This document shows, piece after piece, positions 37,274 through 50,870 of a stretch of 64,000 bases of DNA. The notes below the pieces were generated by a model. That model worked only from the letters and a program-made list of their open reading frames with translations. It made no database searches and was not told the DNA's origin. Each line of letters starts with the position of its first letter. The stretch's first letter is position 1. The DNA comes from Rhopalosiphum padi. Lineage: Eukaryota > Arthropoda > Insecta > Hemiptera > Aphididae. The position numbers were made by a program, and so were the translations under genes. Location: positions 50,009,858 through 50,073,857 of the forward strand of contig NC_083598.1 in assembly GCF_020882245.1 (NCBI RefSeq), written 5' to 3'.

Positions 37274-38363
37274 CTTTACAAGATTAGTGCAAGCAGCAAA
37301 AAAACAATAGTTAGTTTATATAGTATATATTAATGTATTATAATATAGCTGTGTAAAATACTGCACACATACAATATATTAACAATCTCGTAAAGATAAT
37401 GTCTTATAGATTTTTTTAAAGAAGTATTTTAATTGGTATATACTAAACTTATAGGTTATAACTTATAATGTATATTTTATAGTGATTTAATCAATTTTAA
37501 CTTAAAAATTAAAAAATTACTGCAATTATAATTTAATACCCTAGTATTTTTAAAATACTGTGTTTGAAGTAAATCATAAATACTTTGTAAACGACTATAT
37601 TAATTTTTTTTTTTTGAATTATCATTATTTCACAAGATTGCATTATGATATATGTGTTTAATAATAAGTACAAGTGTTATTGTATAATCGGTTTACTGTA
37701 TTGTATATGTATGACGCATCATGTCACGGGTGTTCTATAAAAATCGACCTAGTTCAATATATTTATTTTTAAAATTTGAGTTTTATTTTACTGTACAATA
37801 TTATGCGAAATACGGTACAGTTTTTCAGTAATTTTACATTGATTTAAAAAAAAAAATAAAAAAAAACCAAAAACTAAAAAAACCGTTCACGAGAGTCTGT
37901 ATAAAAGATTTATACAAATTTTAATGGATAACTATTTTATACACTTAAGTTTAAAAATGGTTTGTCATCTATATAGTGCACACCAATAATTGCAGATACG
38001 TCATTTAATATAAATCATTAGGCTTATTAGTTATTATGATTCAAAAACTATATAGGTAGAGTTAGGCAAGAGATAATAAAAAATTTTAACGATTTTCATA
38101 AACTTAAATGTGTTTTATTGTACTTTTTCTTTTTTTTTAACTAACAATTATTGATAAAATAAAACCATAAGCAATAGATAAAAATTCGCACGTATAGTAA
38201 AATTAAAAAAAAAATGACTAGGTGACTTTAAATAAAACGTACACGATAAATGACGCATACATATGATATTGTTACTGTAAATTTTGTGAATGTGCAATTA
38301 ATAGTTAACATCATTATTTTAAGTTATCGCACGGGCGTAAATGTAAGTGTATATTATACGTAC
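37274..38363 (-). other. Trim9: Trim9 intron
   Basis: A 1090-bp AT-rich intron beginning GTACGT. No intact element or nested gene was seen. Confidence 0.75.
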
Positions 38364-38520
38364 TTTTCATTTGTATAAAGTTCATGTGCTCAATAGCTTT
38401 CAATACAGTGTTATCGTCCAGGGTCAAATCCAGTTGGTGATACGAACGAGGAGACGGCAACACGTCCTTGTGCCAGGTCATGTCCGTGTTCGAAACTCTG
38501 GCTATCAACATGGACCCGAC
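38364..38520 (-). CDS. Trim9: Trim9 exon: COS box
   Basis: The strong acceptor CCGTTCTGCAG and the donor AAA-A before GTACGT bound 157 nt. It reads VGSMLIARVSNTDMTW, then a DLTLDDNTVLKAIEHMNFIQ segment and MK. The paired D-L-x-L-D and I-x-x-(L/M)-(D/N)-F motifs are the COS (C-terminal subgroup one signature) box, which binds microtubules in class I TRIM proteins. It joins in phase 0 to the preceding FLQ and ends one base into a codon, feeding either the microexon or FN3 directly. Confidence 0.92.
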
Positions 38521-38998
38521 CTGCAGAACGGAGAGGAGAACAACAAAAACACGACACGATAAGTTTTCATATATTATACATAATATTTATATAATATATA
38601 TAATGTTATAATATGCTGCCGGTATTAACGCATACGGGTTATCGCTAAAAACGACAGCTGACACGTGAGTATAAGTTATATTATATTATACAGAGTGTGT
38701 ACAACGTGTGGGCTTGTACGACCCCCATAATATCATATTGTTTGATGGAGTACATTATACGAGTAACACGATCCACCGTGATAGAATTTGGGGGACTCAG
38801 AGGAGTAATGCCCCTTCGAAAGCTAAAATCAGGTCCTCCAAAAATTCTGTACGTACGATTGCAGTGCGCATTACATAGTTGTAAGTATTTTGTATGGTGG
38901 GGGGAGAGAATCGTGTTCTGGAAATTGACGCGTCTATTTAGATTAAAAATGCCTAACCCAACAGCGCGGGAAAAAATTAAAAACACGCGATTGCTTAC
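38521..38998 (-). other. Trim9: Trim9 intron
   Basis: A 478-bp intron from GTAAGC to TTCTGCAG. The long plus-strand frame 38697-39371 and the minus frame reading through it are shadows of the coiled-coil exon and this intron. Confidence 0.85.
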
Positions 38999-39232
38999 TT
39001 GTAAAAACGAAACAGGGTCGTTTTCTTTGAGGGCCTCAATGCAAAATTGCAACAAGGACGTAGTTTTCTGCAGCTTGCATGTACAGCTAGTCACGTGGTC
39101 CTTCAACGACCGCTGTTTGATCTCTTTGTCTTGTCGCACCGCGTCGATCAGCCACTGTCTACGCCTTTCGATGGACCGGATCAGTGCATCACACCTGGCA
39201 TCCACTTGTCGCTCTAGTTCTTCGCACTCGCC
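38999..39232 (-). CDS. Trim9: Trim9 exon: coiled coil (BBC region)
   Basis: The acceptor TACTTGCAG and donor CAA before GTAAGC bound 78 codons, phase 0 at both ends. It reads GECEELERQVDARCDALIRS, then IERRRQWLIDAV, KLQKTTSLLQFCIEALKEN and DPVSFLQ. The CDALI, KLQ/RQTT-L and KENDP-FLQ motifs are shared by all TRIM9/TRIM67 proteins and lie in the coiled coil just before COS. The ATG upstream at 39316 is in the intron and is not the start of the protein. Confidence 0.95.
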
Positions 39233-40215
39233 CTGCAAGTACGAACACAAACCGACAACGGTGGTTATAGGCTTTTTTTTGTTTTTTCTCGAGCACCGAC
39301 AACACTGCCACTCCATTTCTAAGATGCTACTATATTATAATAACCTTACTAAAGAGGTATACCGCGGTTAAACAACTCGCGGACTCTCACAGACAAATTG
39401 TATCCTGCAACCAACTTATATCATATATTTATGCGTAGGAGTGTTGTTATACGTGCCCAGCAACACCAAGTCACGTACTTCGGTTAATATATATATATAT
39501 ATATATCTTAATCTATGTGTATATATATATTATATATAATATATATACGCTGTATATAGCGGAACGTGGGCGACGTGCACGTTCATCTAGTTTGGGCTTT
39601 ATTCCATTTTTGTATTTTATGACCGCTACCACCATAACGGAGATTTTATATTATAGTATGCGAAGTTAAACATCGATTTTTTTATCCCCTGACAAATATA
39701 CCTCAATTGAACCCGTTGAATAACGCGGAACGTACAAAATAGAAGAAAGAACTTTTTATACTCGCAACTATACACTACAGAAATATATTATACTTGGTAG
39801 GTTGTCAGTGTGCAAACTACTGCAGTGCATGCACATTTATCACATTTATTATAAACATACTATATTACACGCGCTCAGATTGTATTATAAAACAATTAAC
39901 TGCGTGACATCAACAACGAGCGCAATTATCTATTGTCTTCGATTCCAAGAACTTATATTTGTATTCCAATTAATTTTCATTAAAATATAATAAACAGAAG
40001 AAAACACAAACAAAAAATCGAAGTCACCCAACTATCAGAACACATCATGCGTAATTAAAATAAGCACTCCCATCGTTTTCGATCAAAGTTAATTACTACA
40101 ATATATTGAAATACATCGCTACACAACTATAATTTATACAATTTTCTGTAACGGCGTAATATAACGTCATAAAATAATCTATTATGTATGAATAATAAAA
40201 TAAACGGTAACTTAC
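39233..40215 (-). other. Trim9: Trim9 intron with AT microsatellites
   Basis: A 983-bp intron from GTAAGT to TTGCAG, containing an (AT)n run near 39487-39550. No gene seen. Confidence 0.8.
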
Positions 40216-40311
40216 ATTCAGTTTTTCAGACATTTGCTTTAACCTCTGAATGAACTCTGTAGTGGTTCGTGCTTTTTCGGACAATTGTTGGAGATTCTGA
40301 GATAGTTCCGT
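40216..40311 (-). CDS. Trim9: Trim9 exon: start of coiled coil (most upstream exon seen)
   Basis: The acceptor is a T-rich run ending TTTTTTTCAG; the donor is AAT before GTAAGT. 32 codons, phase 0 at both ends, read TELSQNLQQLSEKARTTTEF and IQRLKQMSEKLN. This matches the helix following the second B-box in TRIM9 (L-x-x-L-x-x-x-A-x-x-x-x-EF). The preceding exon should end in the post-B-box M-W-K-x-H-K-like segment. I could not find it in the rest of the window. Confidence 0.9.
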
Positions 40312-43300
40312 CTGAAAAAAAAAACAGAAAATTACAAATTAAATTGCTGTCTAAACAAAATTAATTGTACACACGCATTAACACTCATTCCGAGCGGTAT
40401 CTCAAACCATACGAAGACTTGCGCTGTGTAATTTACAAATTATGCAGTATACGTATATAGCTATTAGCTACACCCAACCCTTCCATTATATATAATATAT
40501 AAACCTTTGTTTTTATTAAAATACGTTCCATTAAACTATGCGTAGAACTTCATCAAATATACTGCCCAAGTTCACATACACATAGCACACGTGCGGCATA
40601 GAACGTACGCCCAGGAGAGGTCTATTATATATATATATATATATACATCCTCCATACTGCAGCATACACCCCGGCGGGCAAGACCCCACATAGAGCGATG
40701 GTATATGTGTATGCACCACACTACACGTTTTGAACGACCCCAAGGCATTTGACAACCATACATATAAACTTACTCCGGAAGTTTGATGTCTCATTCACAA
40801 TAACCCAATTATCCTCGCTACATACTCGGCACTGTATACATTATCGATCTGCAAATGTAGGTATATTTACATTGAGTACCTAATAATTATCATCACCATG
40901 TTACACACACGGGCGCGCGCGCGTACATAGCAGTGGATAATGAAATTTAATTCATAATTTGCAAATGTTGAGGGTATTTTACGCTTGGCGGGGATATTGT
41001 ATGTACAGCTTGGTTCCCACAACTCATACATTTGAAAAATATTTGATATTCGTCATCTCCCCGCGTATTGTCGGAAGAAAAATTATATATATATATTCGC
41101 CAAATACGCGAATAGTTGGGTAGAATGGTCTACTTGACTAATTCATGTAATATGACGATTATTCAAGTATATTTATTAAATACATTGGTCGGTGGAATTC
41201 CGGCATGCTATTCAGCAAGCCCCTCGCATTATAGAGGTCCAAGACATCGTTTCATCGAATGAAAACTATATATTCATAACGTAATTACATTTACATATAT
41301 ATATATACTCGTCCGTTAAAAAACTTTCAATAAAAATATCGATTTTTAACGTGTTATATAGGTATGCCGCGTACTACCGCAGTGTAAATATAATATGCGG
41401 GGCGCGGTGCGACATTTGCATAATATGCTGCAGGATATATTATACAGAACGGCATGTAAACTCAAGTCAACGATGTACATCAGCGTTGTTTTTTTTAACA
41501 AAAATATGACACTCAAACACGGTCATTATGAGAGAGGCGTGAACGACATTTCCTCTGCCGCATGCGACACACACACAATACGCACGTCATGTATATCTAT
41601 GCAATTAATATATTATAATAATAATATTATAAACACGCTTAATTTTCTAACAGAAAGAAGAAAATTAAGACGAGTTTTGACTTTTTAATATATTATAAGG
41701 TAAATAACGTAAACAATTGCATTACGATACACACGCGGTATACCAATAGAATTAAGTAGTTACCGTTTATTCGACTTACTATATTACACTATGGTGTATA
41801 TGATCAATGTGTATTTTTAAGGGAATATTATCAAATCTTTTAGTTCATTTTTTAGTCCAATTTTGATTGCATATATTAGTTGACAATTACTATTCCCACG
41901 ACTCATCACATCTATAAGTATCAGTTTTTAAAAATATATATATACATATATTTTTTTTTTACATAATATGTAATCATCACAAATCAATACTCATTTCGAA
42001 AAAGAAATGTATGTATCATACTATATAATGTATCTTTTTATTTTTGGATGTTTATGATTTTATTGACTCATTCCGTTAATGGACATGAATATGAGTACGA
42101 GTATTATACGTGCGTTTATACAATGCGTAACAAAATTTACGAAGAAAATAATAACGAGTAGTATAGTGATGACGTGAATCCAAACACGATAATTCTCGTT
42201 ATTCGTTAACATAATACATCATAATCAAATAATAATTGTTTGAAACTAACTATACGAGCATATTATACATTTTAACCAAATGGTCGATTTTAAAACAAAC
42301 GTTCGAGAGCCATGACTCGATGTATTCAGAAACGATGCAGAGGAACGTGAGTGTACACACGCGTATGTGTATATTAAAGGCGGCACGCCGAGGATTCATA
42401 TACATTTACAACTGGCTAGTATATACAATAATAATATAACATAGATATATGAGTACACACACATTACATACGGTCACTATCATATGTACTGTACATACAT
42501 ATAAAGTGTACATTCGACATCCGTGTTTGCGTTTTAATGCGCAATTTCTAGCAAATATTTTCTGACCAAACTGTAGGTATACACAAATAATATACGTACA
42601 TATAATCCAGCTATATACAGGACGATCCACCCACTTTTTTCAACAACGCAATAACTCAAAATCTGATTATTGGAACTTTTATACATAGCTTACTATATTT
42701 TCAAATTTTTGAAATTTATTTTTATATATTATCTACTTAATGGGTGTCCAGTGGATATATACGAACTTTTGTTTTTCAAATAAAAACCCACCCCTTTTAT
42801 ACTTGTACGATTAAGCAGATAATTGTAGCAGACGTATATAAATCAAAATTAAGACAAGTAGTTTTTGAGTCATTATTTTAACTTGGTGTTCTAAGGATAT
42901 TCCGTGATAATGAATATGTAACATATGGGCTTAACCTATCAACATTTATAATAAATAATAGATCCAATATTACACCTTACACCTCTTTTATATTATTGTA
43001 AAACCGTTTTTAGGAACTATTTTTGTATAGTTCAAATATTTCAATAACTAAGAAACTAGTAAAATTACTTATTGTTATTTAAAACTTTTGAAAATAATTA
43101 AAAGTACCTATCTATAAATGCTATAAATATATATATATTTATACTCAAATACTTTTTTTATTGAGTACCTATTTAAATACATATTTAAAATACTTTTCAA
43201 AATAAGCATCTGTATTTGTACTTTTATAAAATATCTTTTACAAAACTGATGAATACCTAAAACCATTAATTAATGTCTCTAAAAAAATATATAGTCATTG

Positions 43301-45389
43301 ACATTCAACAACTAATTGGCAATACTTCAAATTTATTTTAAAAAATCCTCTCATTTAAGATATATACGAAGATATGAGGCGACTTAAAATAAATGCTCCA
43401 GAGGCCTTTGGTGCGCCGGGACGACACCAAGTGTTTCAATAAATATCATTCGATACACCTCAATACACAATAACACGAAATATACATATGTTATAAAAAT
43501 AACAATGCGGACGATGGTCGTTGTGACCGAAAACGCGCGTATGCCGAAAATACGGGATTATTCGTTTGGGTACATTATATTATATATAGCTGAAAAAGAC
43601 ATGACGGCCACGCACGCAGCCCTCTCGCCGCGGATCGGAAAAGTCTGCCCGTTAAAAGCCCCCCAAAAACCGGGTGAAATTACCTTTTTTTCCCCTATTC
43701 TTACCGTCCTCTACGCCCACGCGTATACACACCCACAATATATTATTATATACAGGGTGTTCCACCGCGATTGTACAGTATATCCGTCGCACAGGGCCAG
43801 GTATGAAAATAATAATATATGAGACCCAGCGGATCAAACCCTAAGACCATGGACCCCTTGATAATATTATACATATTCACAAGACAAACTCATTAAATAT
43901 GAAACCACCGCGTCCAAAACACATTTAAAATAATATATAGTTCGTGATTAATTCATACAACTACAACATGATACATGCATTGTACAATGTACATATAAAT
44001 TATTATTTATATATATATATATATTATATATGATATTTGCAATTATTAAAACTGATACTCGTTTAAAATGCACAGTTAATAAAAATTTAAAAATGAAGAA
44101 ACTTGCGTTAATTATTTAAAAATAAAAATGTATTTCAAAAATAAATAATAACAATAATAAAAAATTATTTAGCTAAGATATTTAGATAGTGGCATCTTGT
44201 GGGTTTATCAAATATTATACTACCAAACTTCAAGGGCCATAATCTTATACATTATATTTTATATTATAAACTCTGACAATTTTAAGCTGAAACTCATACA
44301 AGAGAAGATTTTAATGTTAAACAGTGTAAGGCAAGAAAAATTTAAAAATCACAATCGAAATTTCCTATTTATAGTGAAAACAAAAAAAACAATATAGTGT
44401 TGGATAAGGATCCCTGAAATTCATTAGATTTGGTGTCCCGGATCCAATAATCCTTAGGATCCTGCGTAAATATGAGTCTGTCTACCATAAATATTTTTGA
44501 AATACAATTTTAAAAATTATTGTTATTATTATAGAAATCCTGTGGAATTATTAAAGTTTATTAAATATTTAAGGTTTACAACAAATATCTAAATAACAAA
44601 TACGAGTATATTAAAGTACGAATATTATGTTCGTTTTAATCTTATCGCGGGATGCACGTGGATGTGTACAAACAGGAAAAACACGTCGAGACATCCTGTA
44701 TAATACCATATTATACCTATATACGTTAAAGAACAACCGTTGACTTTACAAGCGAATCGCAGTCGTTATTATTTATTGTACGTCAGAGGGGTGATCGAAA
44801 CACACGCGTTTTATCTCGCGCGCTACCCTATAACGGCAGAACCGTAAGGATTTTCAGCTTTCCGTCTCCCCCAACAGAATCGACCCTGTATATATATGAT
44901 GTATACATCGCCGAGTTTTGTGTCGTACATCATCATGTTGTACGTCAAAATGATCAGACCATTATTCTATTCCTGCGATCAATTTTAAATTTTTAAATCT
45001 ACCAGATTTTCGATTTTTTTCTTGTTGAATACTCTGCAGTACAGCGTGTATACACACTATATGAACTTCATATAGGTTTTCGTTGTGCAATTTACCTACG
45101 GTGTTATGAATTATATAACTGGTTTAGTAGATTTACTATAATATTCAATACACTTCTTTTAAAATATTCGTTTGAATTCGAAATCGATCGTTATCGAACG
45201 GGAGAGAGGAAAACATTAAAATAAATGTACCCAGCAATGATGTTTTATATTTATATATATTTATCATCGTATAACTGTGCGCAACATATTATGAAAAACG
45301 GGGAAAACATTATATCATACTTTAACATGAGTATACAATATATATTATCATGATATATGAGAACATAATATGTCTTATATTAATGTATA
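40312..45389. other. Presumed Trim9 5' intron, no exon recognised
   Basis: I looked on the minus strand for the cysteine/histidine pattern of B-boxes and RING and found none. A (TA)n run lies near 40625-40649. A donor-like GTAAGT at about 40765 on the minus strand follows a short frame without B-box features. A single transposon-family end (TATACAGGACGATCCACCCA) is at about 42614, and a TACAGGGTGTTCCACCGC end of another family is near 43752. Confidence 0.5.
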
Positions 45390-46000
45390 AATAAGAAGAT
45401 TCATCGAACATGATGTTCACCTGTTCACACCCATTTGCTTCAGCAATGCAGTTAAACAAAATTTGATTTTTTAAAATTTTTAAATATACTTAAGACTACA
45501 TTTTCAAATTCTAGAAATTGTTTATATAACTTAAGTAGTGCTCTGTGTAGATAAAAACTTCTATTTTTCATATTATGAAGAACTCTCATTTACTACTGTA
45601 GATTATTCATAGCGGATACAATTTCTGACAATGTTCACATATCAAAACTAAAATTTGAACTAGAAGTTTTTTATTATTTAAGTTACTAATATAAGTATAC
45701 TTATATTAGTAACTTAAATAATAAAAAACTTATAAGTATACTAGTAAAGTCCATGATAATAGATTTGGAAGAAGTGAAGACTATGATGACTAGTGAAAAA
45801 TCTAATATCTTTATCAACATTTATAATTAGTAAAAAAAGTCTAAGTGTAATAATAAACATCTATATCCAATTTAATCTCAATAATTTGAAAATATAGTTT
45901 TTAAGCATATTTAAAAATTCAAAAAATCGAAATTCCAATTAATTTTTAGTAAGTTAAAATAAAAACGGGAATGAACATACTTGGTGAATCGCCTTATTGT
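45390..46000. mobile_element. Non-autonomous TIR element, GGTGATTCA family, copy 5
   Basis: The left end reads AGAAGATTCATCGAACATGA. The right end in reverse reads AAGGCGATTCACCAAGTATG and continues TTCATTCC. About 610 bp with no coding capacity. Its centre carries a perfect 68-bp palindrome (see 45664-45731), not seen in the other copies. Confidence 0.55.
45664..45731. repeat. Perfect 68-bp palindrome, no spacer
   Basis: Two 34-base arms meet at GTA/TAC (centre between 45697 and 45698) and are complementary at every position I checked, base by base. The arms contain TTAAGTTACTAATATAAGTA and its complement. Symmetry stops at 45663/45732. It lies inside the transposon copy 45390-46000. A perfect, spacer-free palindrome is unstable in DNA, so it is either very young or an assembly artefact. 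Confidence 0.95.
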
Positions 46001-46725
46001 GTATGTCATGCACACACTACAGCAGTCATTGCGCGACGACCACGTCAAAACGAAAAAAACCTTCTAGGTCCTATATTATAATCGTATAATATACTATTCA
46101 TGCAAATAAAGGTTTACGGTGAACAATGGTTGTCGACGGCGGCGTGTGGCTTTGAACCCGACGACGATAAATGGGAAATCTTAAGGGAAAAAAACCCACT
46201 CGTTCGTCAACGTGACGCAAATACGAAACGAGTGCTCCAACGACGAAAAAAATAATATATAGAATAAGAAAGTCGGTTCCGTTTTTTATTTTTTACTCTG
46301 TGCTTACTGCCGCGAAAACGACAACGGATGCGTACGCGTTATACAGGGTATATGGATCACGATTTTTATCAGCGCGTGTGAATATAACTAACGCAAAAAA
46401 GCGAAAAAACGCAGAGGACCTCCCTGTACATTGTAATATGTATTTAAACGGAACATCACGATCGTCGTCAAAAGCGCGCGTTTGTCTACATATAGTGAGT
46501 AGGGGTGGTGTTAGTGTCGTATTTATATACGATTTTGGGGAGGGCGACGAACAAATACAAAAAAAAAACTCTCTTTGCTCTGTACCATTTAAGATTGGCC
46601 TAAAATTGTATATTCTCACTATAAATCTAAGGCTGTCTCATCTAAAATCAAACAAACACCACAATGTAGACAAATATATATTTGTATAATACCTATATTG
46701 TGCGCCAAGGGCGAGAAGTGAGCTA

Positions 46726-46935
46726 TTTGAATCGCAAACGACGCACAGTGCGGTAGGTGCTGGCGAGGGTTGAATTTTTCCCAAGACGGAAATTACTTTC
46801 CCGCACGAGCCATGCATAGTTTTTTTTTTCTTGTAACACCTCCGCCACAATCACTATCGATATTACGGTAATCCATAATGGCATAATGAACCATTCGTAC
46901 CATTCTCGGTATCTAGATTCACCAAAACGATTCAT
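46726..46935 (-). CDS. Possible small membrane protein frame (weak)
   Basis: An ATG at 46935-46933 opens 70 codons reading MNRFGESRYREWYEWFIMPL, then a hydrophobic WITVISIVIVAEV segment that could cross a membrane, and a basic tail ending in a stop. No splice sites or family resemblance were found and the start context is poor (T at -3). It is likely chance in a GC-richer patch. Confidence 0.12.
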
Positions 46936-47065
46936 ATAAAACAGCACGGGTGCAAATCACCTAACAGACAGTATATTTTGATATATTGGACATGACGATC
47001 GAATCGCGATGGGTGGAAAAAAACATTTACTTTCTTATGGACGAATAAAGTCGTTTTCTTATGCT

Positions 47066-47437
47066 TCAGCCAGTATTGAAATTATTATACCCAACTACTT
47101 GATCAGCTCTATAAAAACATAAAAATACAAATACATATTTTTTAACAAAATTTTTAAAAAATAAATAAGGTCTAGGGGCTGATTTATCGCTTCGGTCAGT
47201 CCCCCGTAAATAAACGTCACTGTGTATAGGGGATGAAAATTCACGCCACTGGAATTCGTGAGCGAGTGCAGCAACCCGTATACCTTGCGTTAAATTTAGA
47301 ACGAGTAGCGCGACACAGATTTTCATATAATACAATAATATATTAAACCGAACAGATTTGGCGAGTCGTAAATAGATTTTTCTCATCGCGAGTCCCCGCG
47401 GTATAAGCTCTTCGGTTCTGGACAGTTTGACATCCAT
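47066..47437 (-). CDS. Hypothetical ORF, 123 codons (weak)
   Basis: An ATG at 47437-47435 begins MDVKLSRTEELIPRGLAMRK. A hydrophobic stretch ICVALLVLNL near residues 41-50 resembles a signal anchor. The second half becomes AT-driven (FFKNFVKKYVFVFLCFY), suggesting that if anything is coding it is only the first 75 or so codons. No domain was recognised. It lies in the presumed Trim9 5' intron, same strand, and has no B-box or RING features. Confidence 0.18.
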   Translation of the reverse strand: MDVKLSRTEELIPRGLAMRKIYLRLAKSVRFNILLYYMKICVALLVLNLTQGIRVAALAHEFQWREFSSPIHSDVYLRGTDRSDKSAPRPYLFFKNFVKKYVFVFLCFYRADQVVGYNNFNTG

Positions 47438-47641
47438 CCAGATAGCAGCCGAGCGACATCACCGTAGTAAGTATAGCGCTAGCCCACATATTTTTGAAGT
47501 AAAAATACTCGCAGACTTCCCCCGTATTATTATTATACGGTCGTCCAACGCATAAAACAGCTCTATATCGACATTTTCGTGTGTGCATTAACATAATATA
47601 CATAATACTATAATCGTATAAGTGTACATATGCGCACGAGC

Positions 47642-47767
<126 letters not shown>

Positions 47768-48072
47768 GTCGTGCGAGTGTATTACTATTATTATTATTAT
47801 TACAAGCTTAACGGTTGCATTCCGGAAAGCTTAGTATAGTAAAAACGCTCGAAATCTATATCCGAAATTAAAAATATTTTACGCCTCACTTGATCGTTAA
47901 TATTACTATTATTATTACTACTAATACTAGGTAGTAATATATACATAATATATATACATATAAATATATGTATACCATATACGCACATAATATTATTATG
48001 TATTATTTTTATTATTTTGTATAATAATATGCTCTTCGCATTTCTATATTACAAGATAATAATATTATAATT

Positions 48073-48536
48073 TACAAGGTGATTTATCAGGCATGCGTGC
48101 CCTCGTTTTTTTCTTTAATCATGAATTTATTCAAATTCTGATTTTCGGAATAGTTAATATACCTAGAAAAAATTTTAAAATTTTACTTGTCCCATTTTAG
48201 CAAATTATAAATATTGATAGATTAGTTGTTATATTAATTACTAAAATGTTCTAATCATCATAGCCCCCAATCTACCAAATGGATTATCAAAGACCTATTA
48301 TTCTTAGTTTATCTGAAATTCAATAACTCAAAAACTACTAGTTCGAAATTCAATTTAGATAATATGTTAACATTTTCAGAAAAAATATTCACTAAATAAT
48401 TTTCAGTATAAAAGGGAAGATGTTCGTTTTGAAAACGCTGTCTTGAATCAAGTATATTTAAAACTTCCAAAGCAGATTTTTATAACTACATAATTGAAGA
48501 AAAAAGTGAGCATGCTTTGCGAATCATCCTGTATAT
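48073..48536. mobile_element. Non-autonomous TIR element, GGTGATTCA family, copy 6
   Basis: The left end reads AAGGTGATTTATCAGGCATG. The right end in reverse reads AGGATGATTCGCAAAGCATG and continues CTCAC. The interior carries the family word AACTACTAGTTCGAAATTCA. At about 460 bp it is the shortest two-ended copy. No coding capacity. Confidence 0.6.
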
Positions 48537-50748
48537 AACTTAAATTATACGTATTATGCGCGTATCGTTACAACGACGCCGTAATAAACTTTTTCATTTT
48601 ATACAAATTTTTGTATGTGTATACTGTAAATTTTGCGTTATGGTTTTATGTATTTTCAATCGAAATTGCTTAATAATATATGGCTGAAAAAAAGAATTCG
48701 GATGGCGGATATAAAGTATATAATATTATATGGTTACAATATTAGGAAAATTGTATTTAAAAAATAATAACTTTTCCTCGCTTCTCTTTAGAACAGTTGA
48801 TTGTTATTTTTTTTTTATATTTACATTTTATTAGTTTATCACATTGTCGTTCATATACTAATGTCGTATATTATGATAAATACGTTCAGTCGGACCTCTC
48901 GAGTTCGACATAGAAGACAATAAGATTTATTTACAATGGACGGGAACACTGCTTGCATATTTATCACTCATACTATTTTTTCTTAAAAAAAACACAAAAT
49001 CTACAAAGGCGCACACACAATGTTTCCCAGACGTTTTGGAACAGAACCAAAATTGTAAACGAGGTCACAACCGTCACATGTCGTATATACACTGTCGAAA
49101 CTTGACATGGAAACGGATCAATTCATTAGGTATATGCGTAAATAATGAATACAACTGTTTGAAAATTCAAACACGAACTTTACGGTAAAACTTTGTCCTC
49201 GCTTAGGTAGTAAACTGTATTATTATAATATTTACGATAACACACAATCATATTACCGTGCGCAACTAACACACGACATATTATTTACACTGTGCACGCG
49301 AATCCCTTAGTTTTCGATTTTTTTACAACATAAAAACACAATGCCCGCACAGATAGTAATCGCTTGAACTCATTAGAATGTACACACAATCAATGCATAC
49401 AAATATACAACGGAAACTATTGTGATGTGAATTATTAAATAATAGTAATACATATTGCGTACTAAACCGAAGTAGGAATCAAACACATTCAGAACGTTTA
49501 CACTGCGGTAGCGAATGATCAATTAATCCCAATAACAGCAATAAATAATAATGTTAATATAATACAACATCATAACGACTTCTTGGACGTCTCTGCGGGG
49601 AGATCGTAAAAACGTTCAATAACAGCCTATTCATACTGCTTCAGCAGGTGTCAAATGTAAAATAAACCAAGGTCATCTATATTTTAAAGATGAATGCTTC
49701 TCTAAAAAGGAACGCGCACGAAGCTATTGAAAACCATAATGTTTTGAAACAGTAAAAATGCTTTCAAAATTGGGGGAGGGTGATTTCTGATAGAAAAATG
49801 CATTTGGTTGTTACTTAGGGGGGTTAAAAGTAAAAAAAAAAATTATATTTTTTTAATAAATGTTATAATCGGTAAACAAAAATAAAAGTTAAAGAAAAAC
49901 CGTAAGCTATTTATCAAAAACATATAAAATATACTCAGTTATATTATATACGCTGACCATGTTCGATCAGAATTGTTTTTTATACACAATAATATATCAT
50001 TGAATTCAAATTTAACACACTTATTTTAGACCAATTCGCCAACTAATGTACAACAGAGCGGTATCCGTTTACCTATTTGTTTTTAAATGAGAATCACATT
50101 TTTTCCTGTAAATTATTTATTAGATGACTTTTTTTAAAACATCAATGTATTATTAAATCGAAATTCGAACATTTTAGTAATCAATATTAATTTATTGGCA
50201 CTTATAATGTTAATTTTCCTATGATAATAAAAACTAGATTACATTATTTTTTATTGTTATAAAAGTTTTATAATAAAACCATATAATAAAACCATTTATC
50301 CAGCATTTTCAAAAAATTCATATGCTTAACAATTTACAGTAAATAGCGTTCATCCTTATTTATAAATAAAATAATTTTTATCTCCATGAAACACTCCTTA
50401 TAAGCGTAACGAAAATCTGAAAAATTGAAAATATGTCCTTAAAGTATCCTACTAAAAAATTCAATGATCGGGATTTTATAAATTAATTATTAATAAAGGA
50501 AAAAACGGGGTTGAATATGCTTGACGAATCACCCTGTATTATTATACTAACCTAACCGTGAGTTCTATTATATATAAGAAATAAGTATACACATAAATTT
50601 CAGATAAGAAATCGAAAAGAAGTCTATCCGTTATTATTTAATTTACAAACCGAACACGCAGTGGTACGCTTGCAGATTATCTCATCAACGTAATAACAAC
50701 ACAATACATTATTACTTACAACTTACAAGTATGTACATTAATTGTACC
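48537..50748. other. Non-coding DNA with a single transposon-family end
   Basis: At 50505-50539 the sequence GAATATGCTTGACGAATCAC followed by CCTGTATT is a well-preserved right end of the GGTGATTCA family, but I could not place its left end. No genes recognised. Confidence 0.5.
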
Positions 50749-50836
50749 TACATACATACATACATACATACATACATACATACATACATACATACATACA
50801 TACATACATACATACATACATACATACATACATACA

Positions 50837-50866
<30 letters not shown>
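50749..50866. repeat. (CATA)n tetranucleotide microsatellite
   Basis: Nearly 30 tandem CATA/TACA units. The frame at 50716-50979 on the minus strand (MYVC repeats) is its shadow. Confidence 0.97.

Positions 50867-50870
<4 letters not shown>

Larger units (their letters stand above)
28113..40311 (-). other. Trim9: Trim9 gene span present in this window (3' part)
   Basis: Trim9 is a TRIM class I E3 ubiquitin ligase of neurons. In worms (MADD-2), flies and mammals the family acts with the netrin receptor DCC/Frazzled in axon guidance and branching. Nine exons on the minus strand encode, in order, the end of the coiled coil, the COS box, FN3 and the B30.2/SPRY domain. Exon lengths 96, 234, 157, 33, 140, 139, 225, 173 and 120 nt sum to 1317 nt, exactly 438 codons plus stop, and every junction restores a conserved reading. 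Typical TRIM9 proteins have about 700 residues, so roughly the N-terminal 40 percent (RING, two B-boxes, start of the coiled coil) is missing from the window. Insects usually have one gene for the TRIM9/TRIM67 pair, so the orthologue call is firm at family level. Confidence 0.93.

Noticed and set aside
38681..39371. Long plus- and minus-strand frames (211 and 224 codons)
   Set aside because: The plus frame is a shadow. The minus frame reads the true coiled-coil exon 39232-38999 plus intron on both sides, and splice sites define the real limits.
40531..40800. Minus-strand frame with GTAAGT donor that might be a Trim9 B-box exon
   Set aside because: The cysteines do not have B-box spacing, much of the frame is an AT microsatellite, and no junction to TELSQNL fits.
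46293..46689. 108- and 129-codon overlapping frames
   Set aside because: Open on both strands with non-ATG starts, crossing a transposon-end-like sequence and having no recognisable motif.
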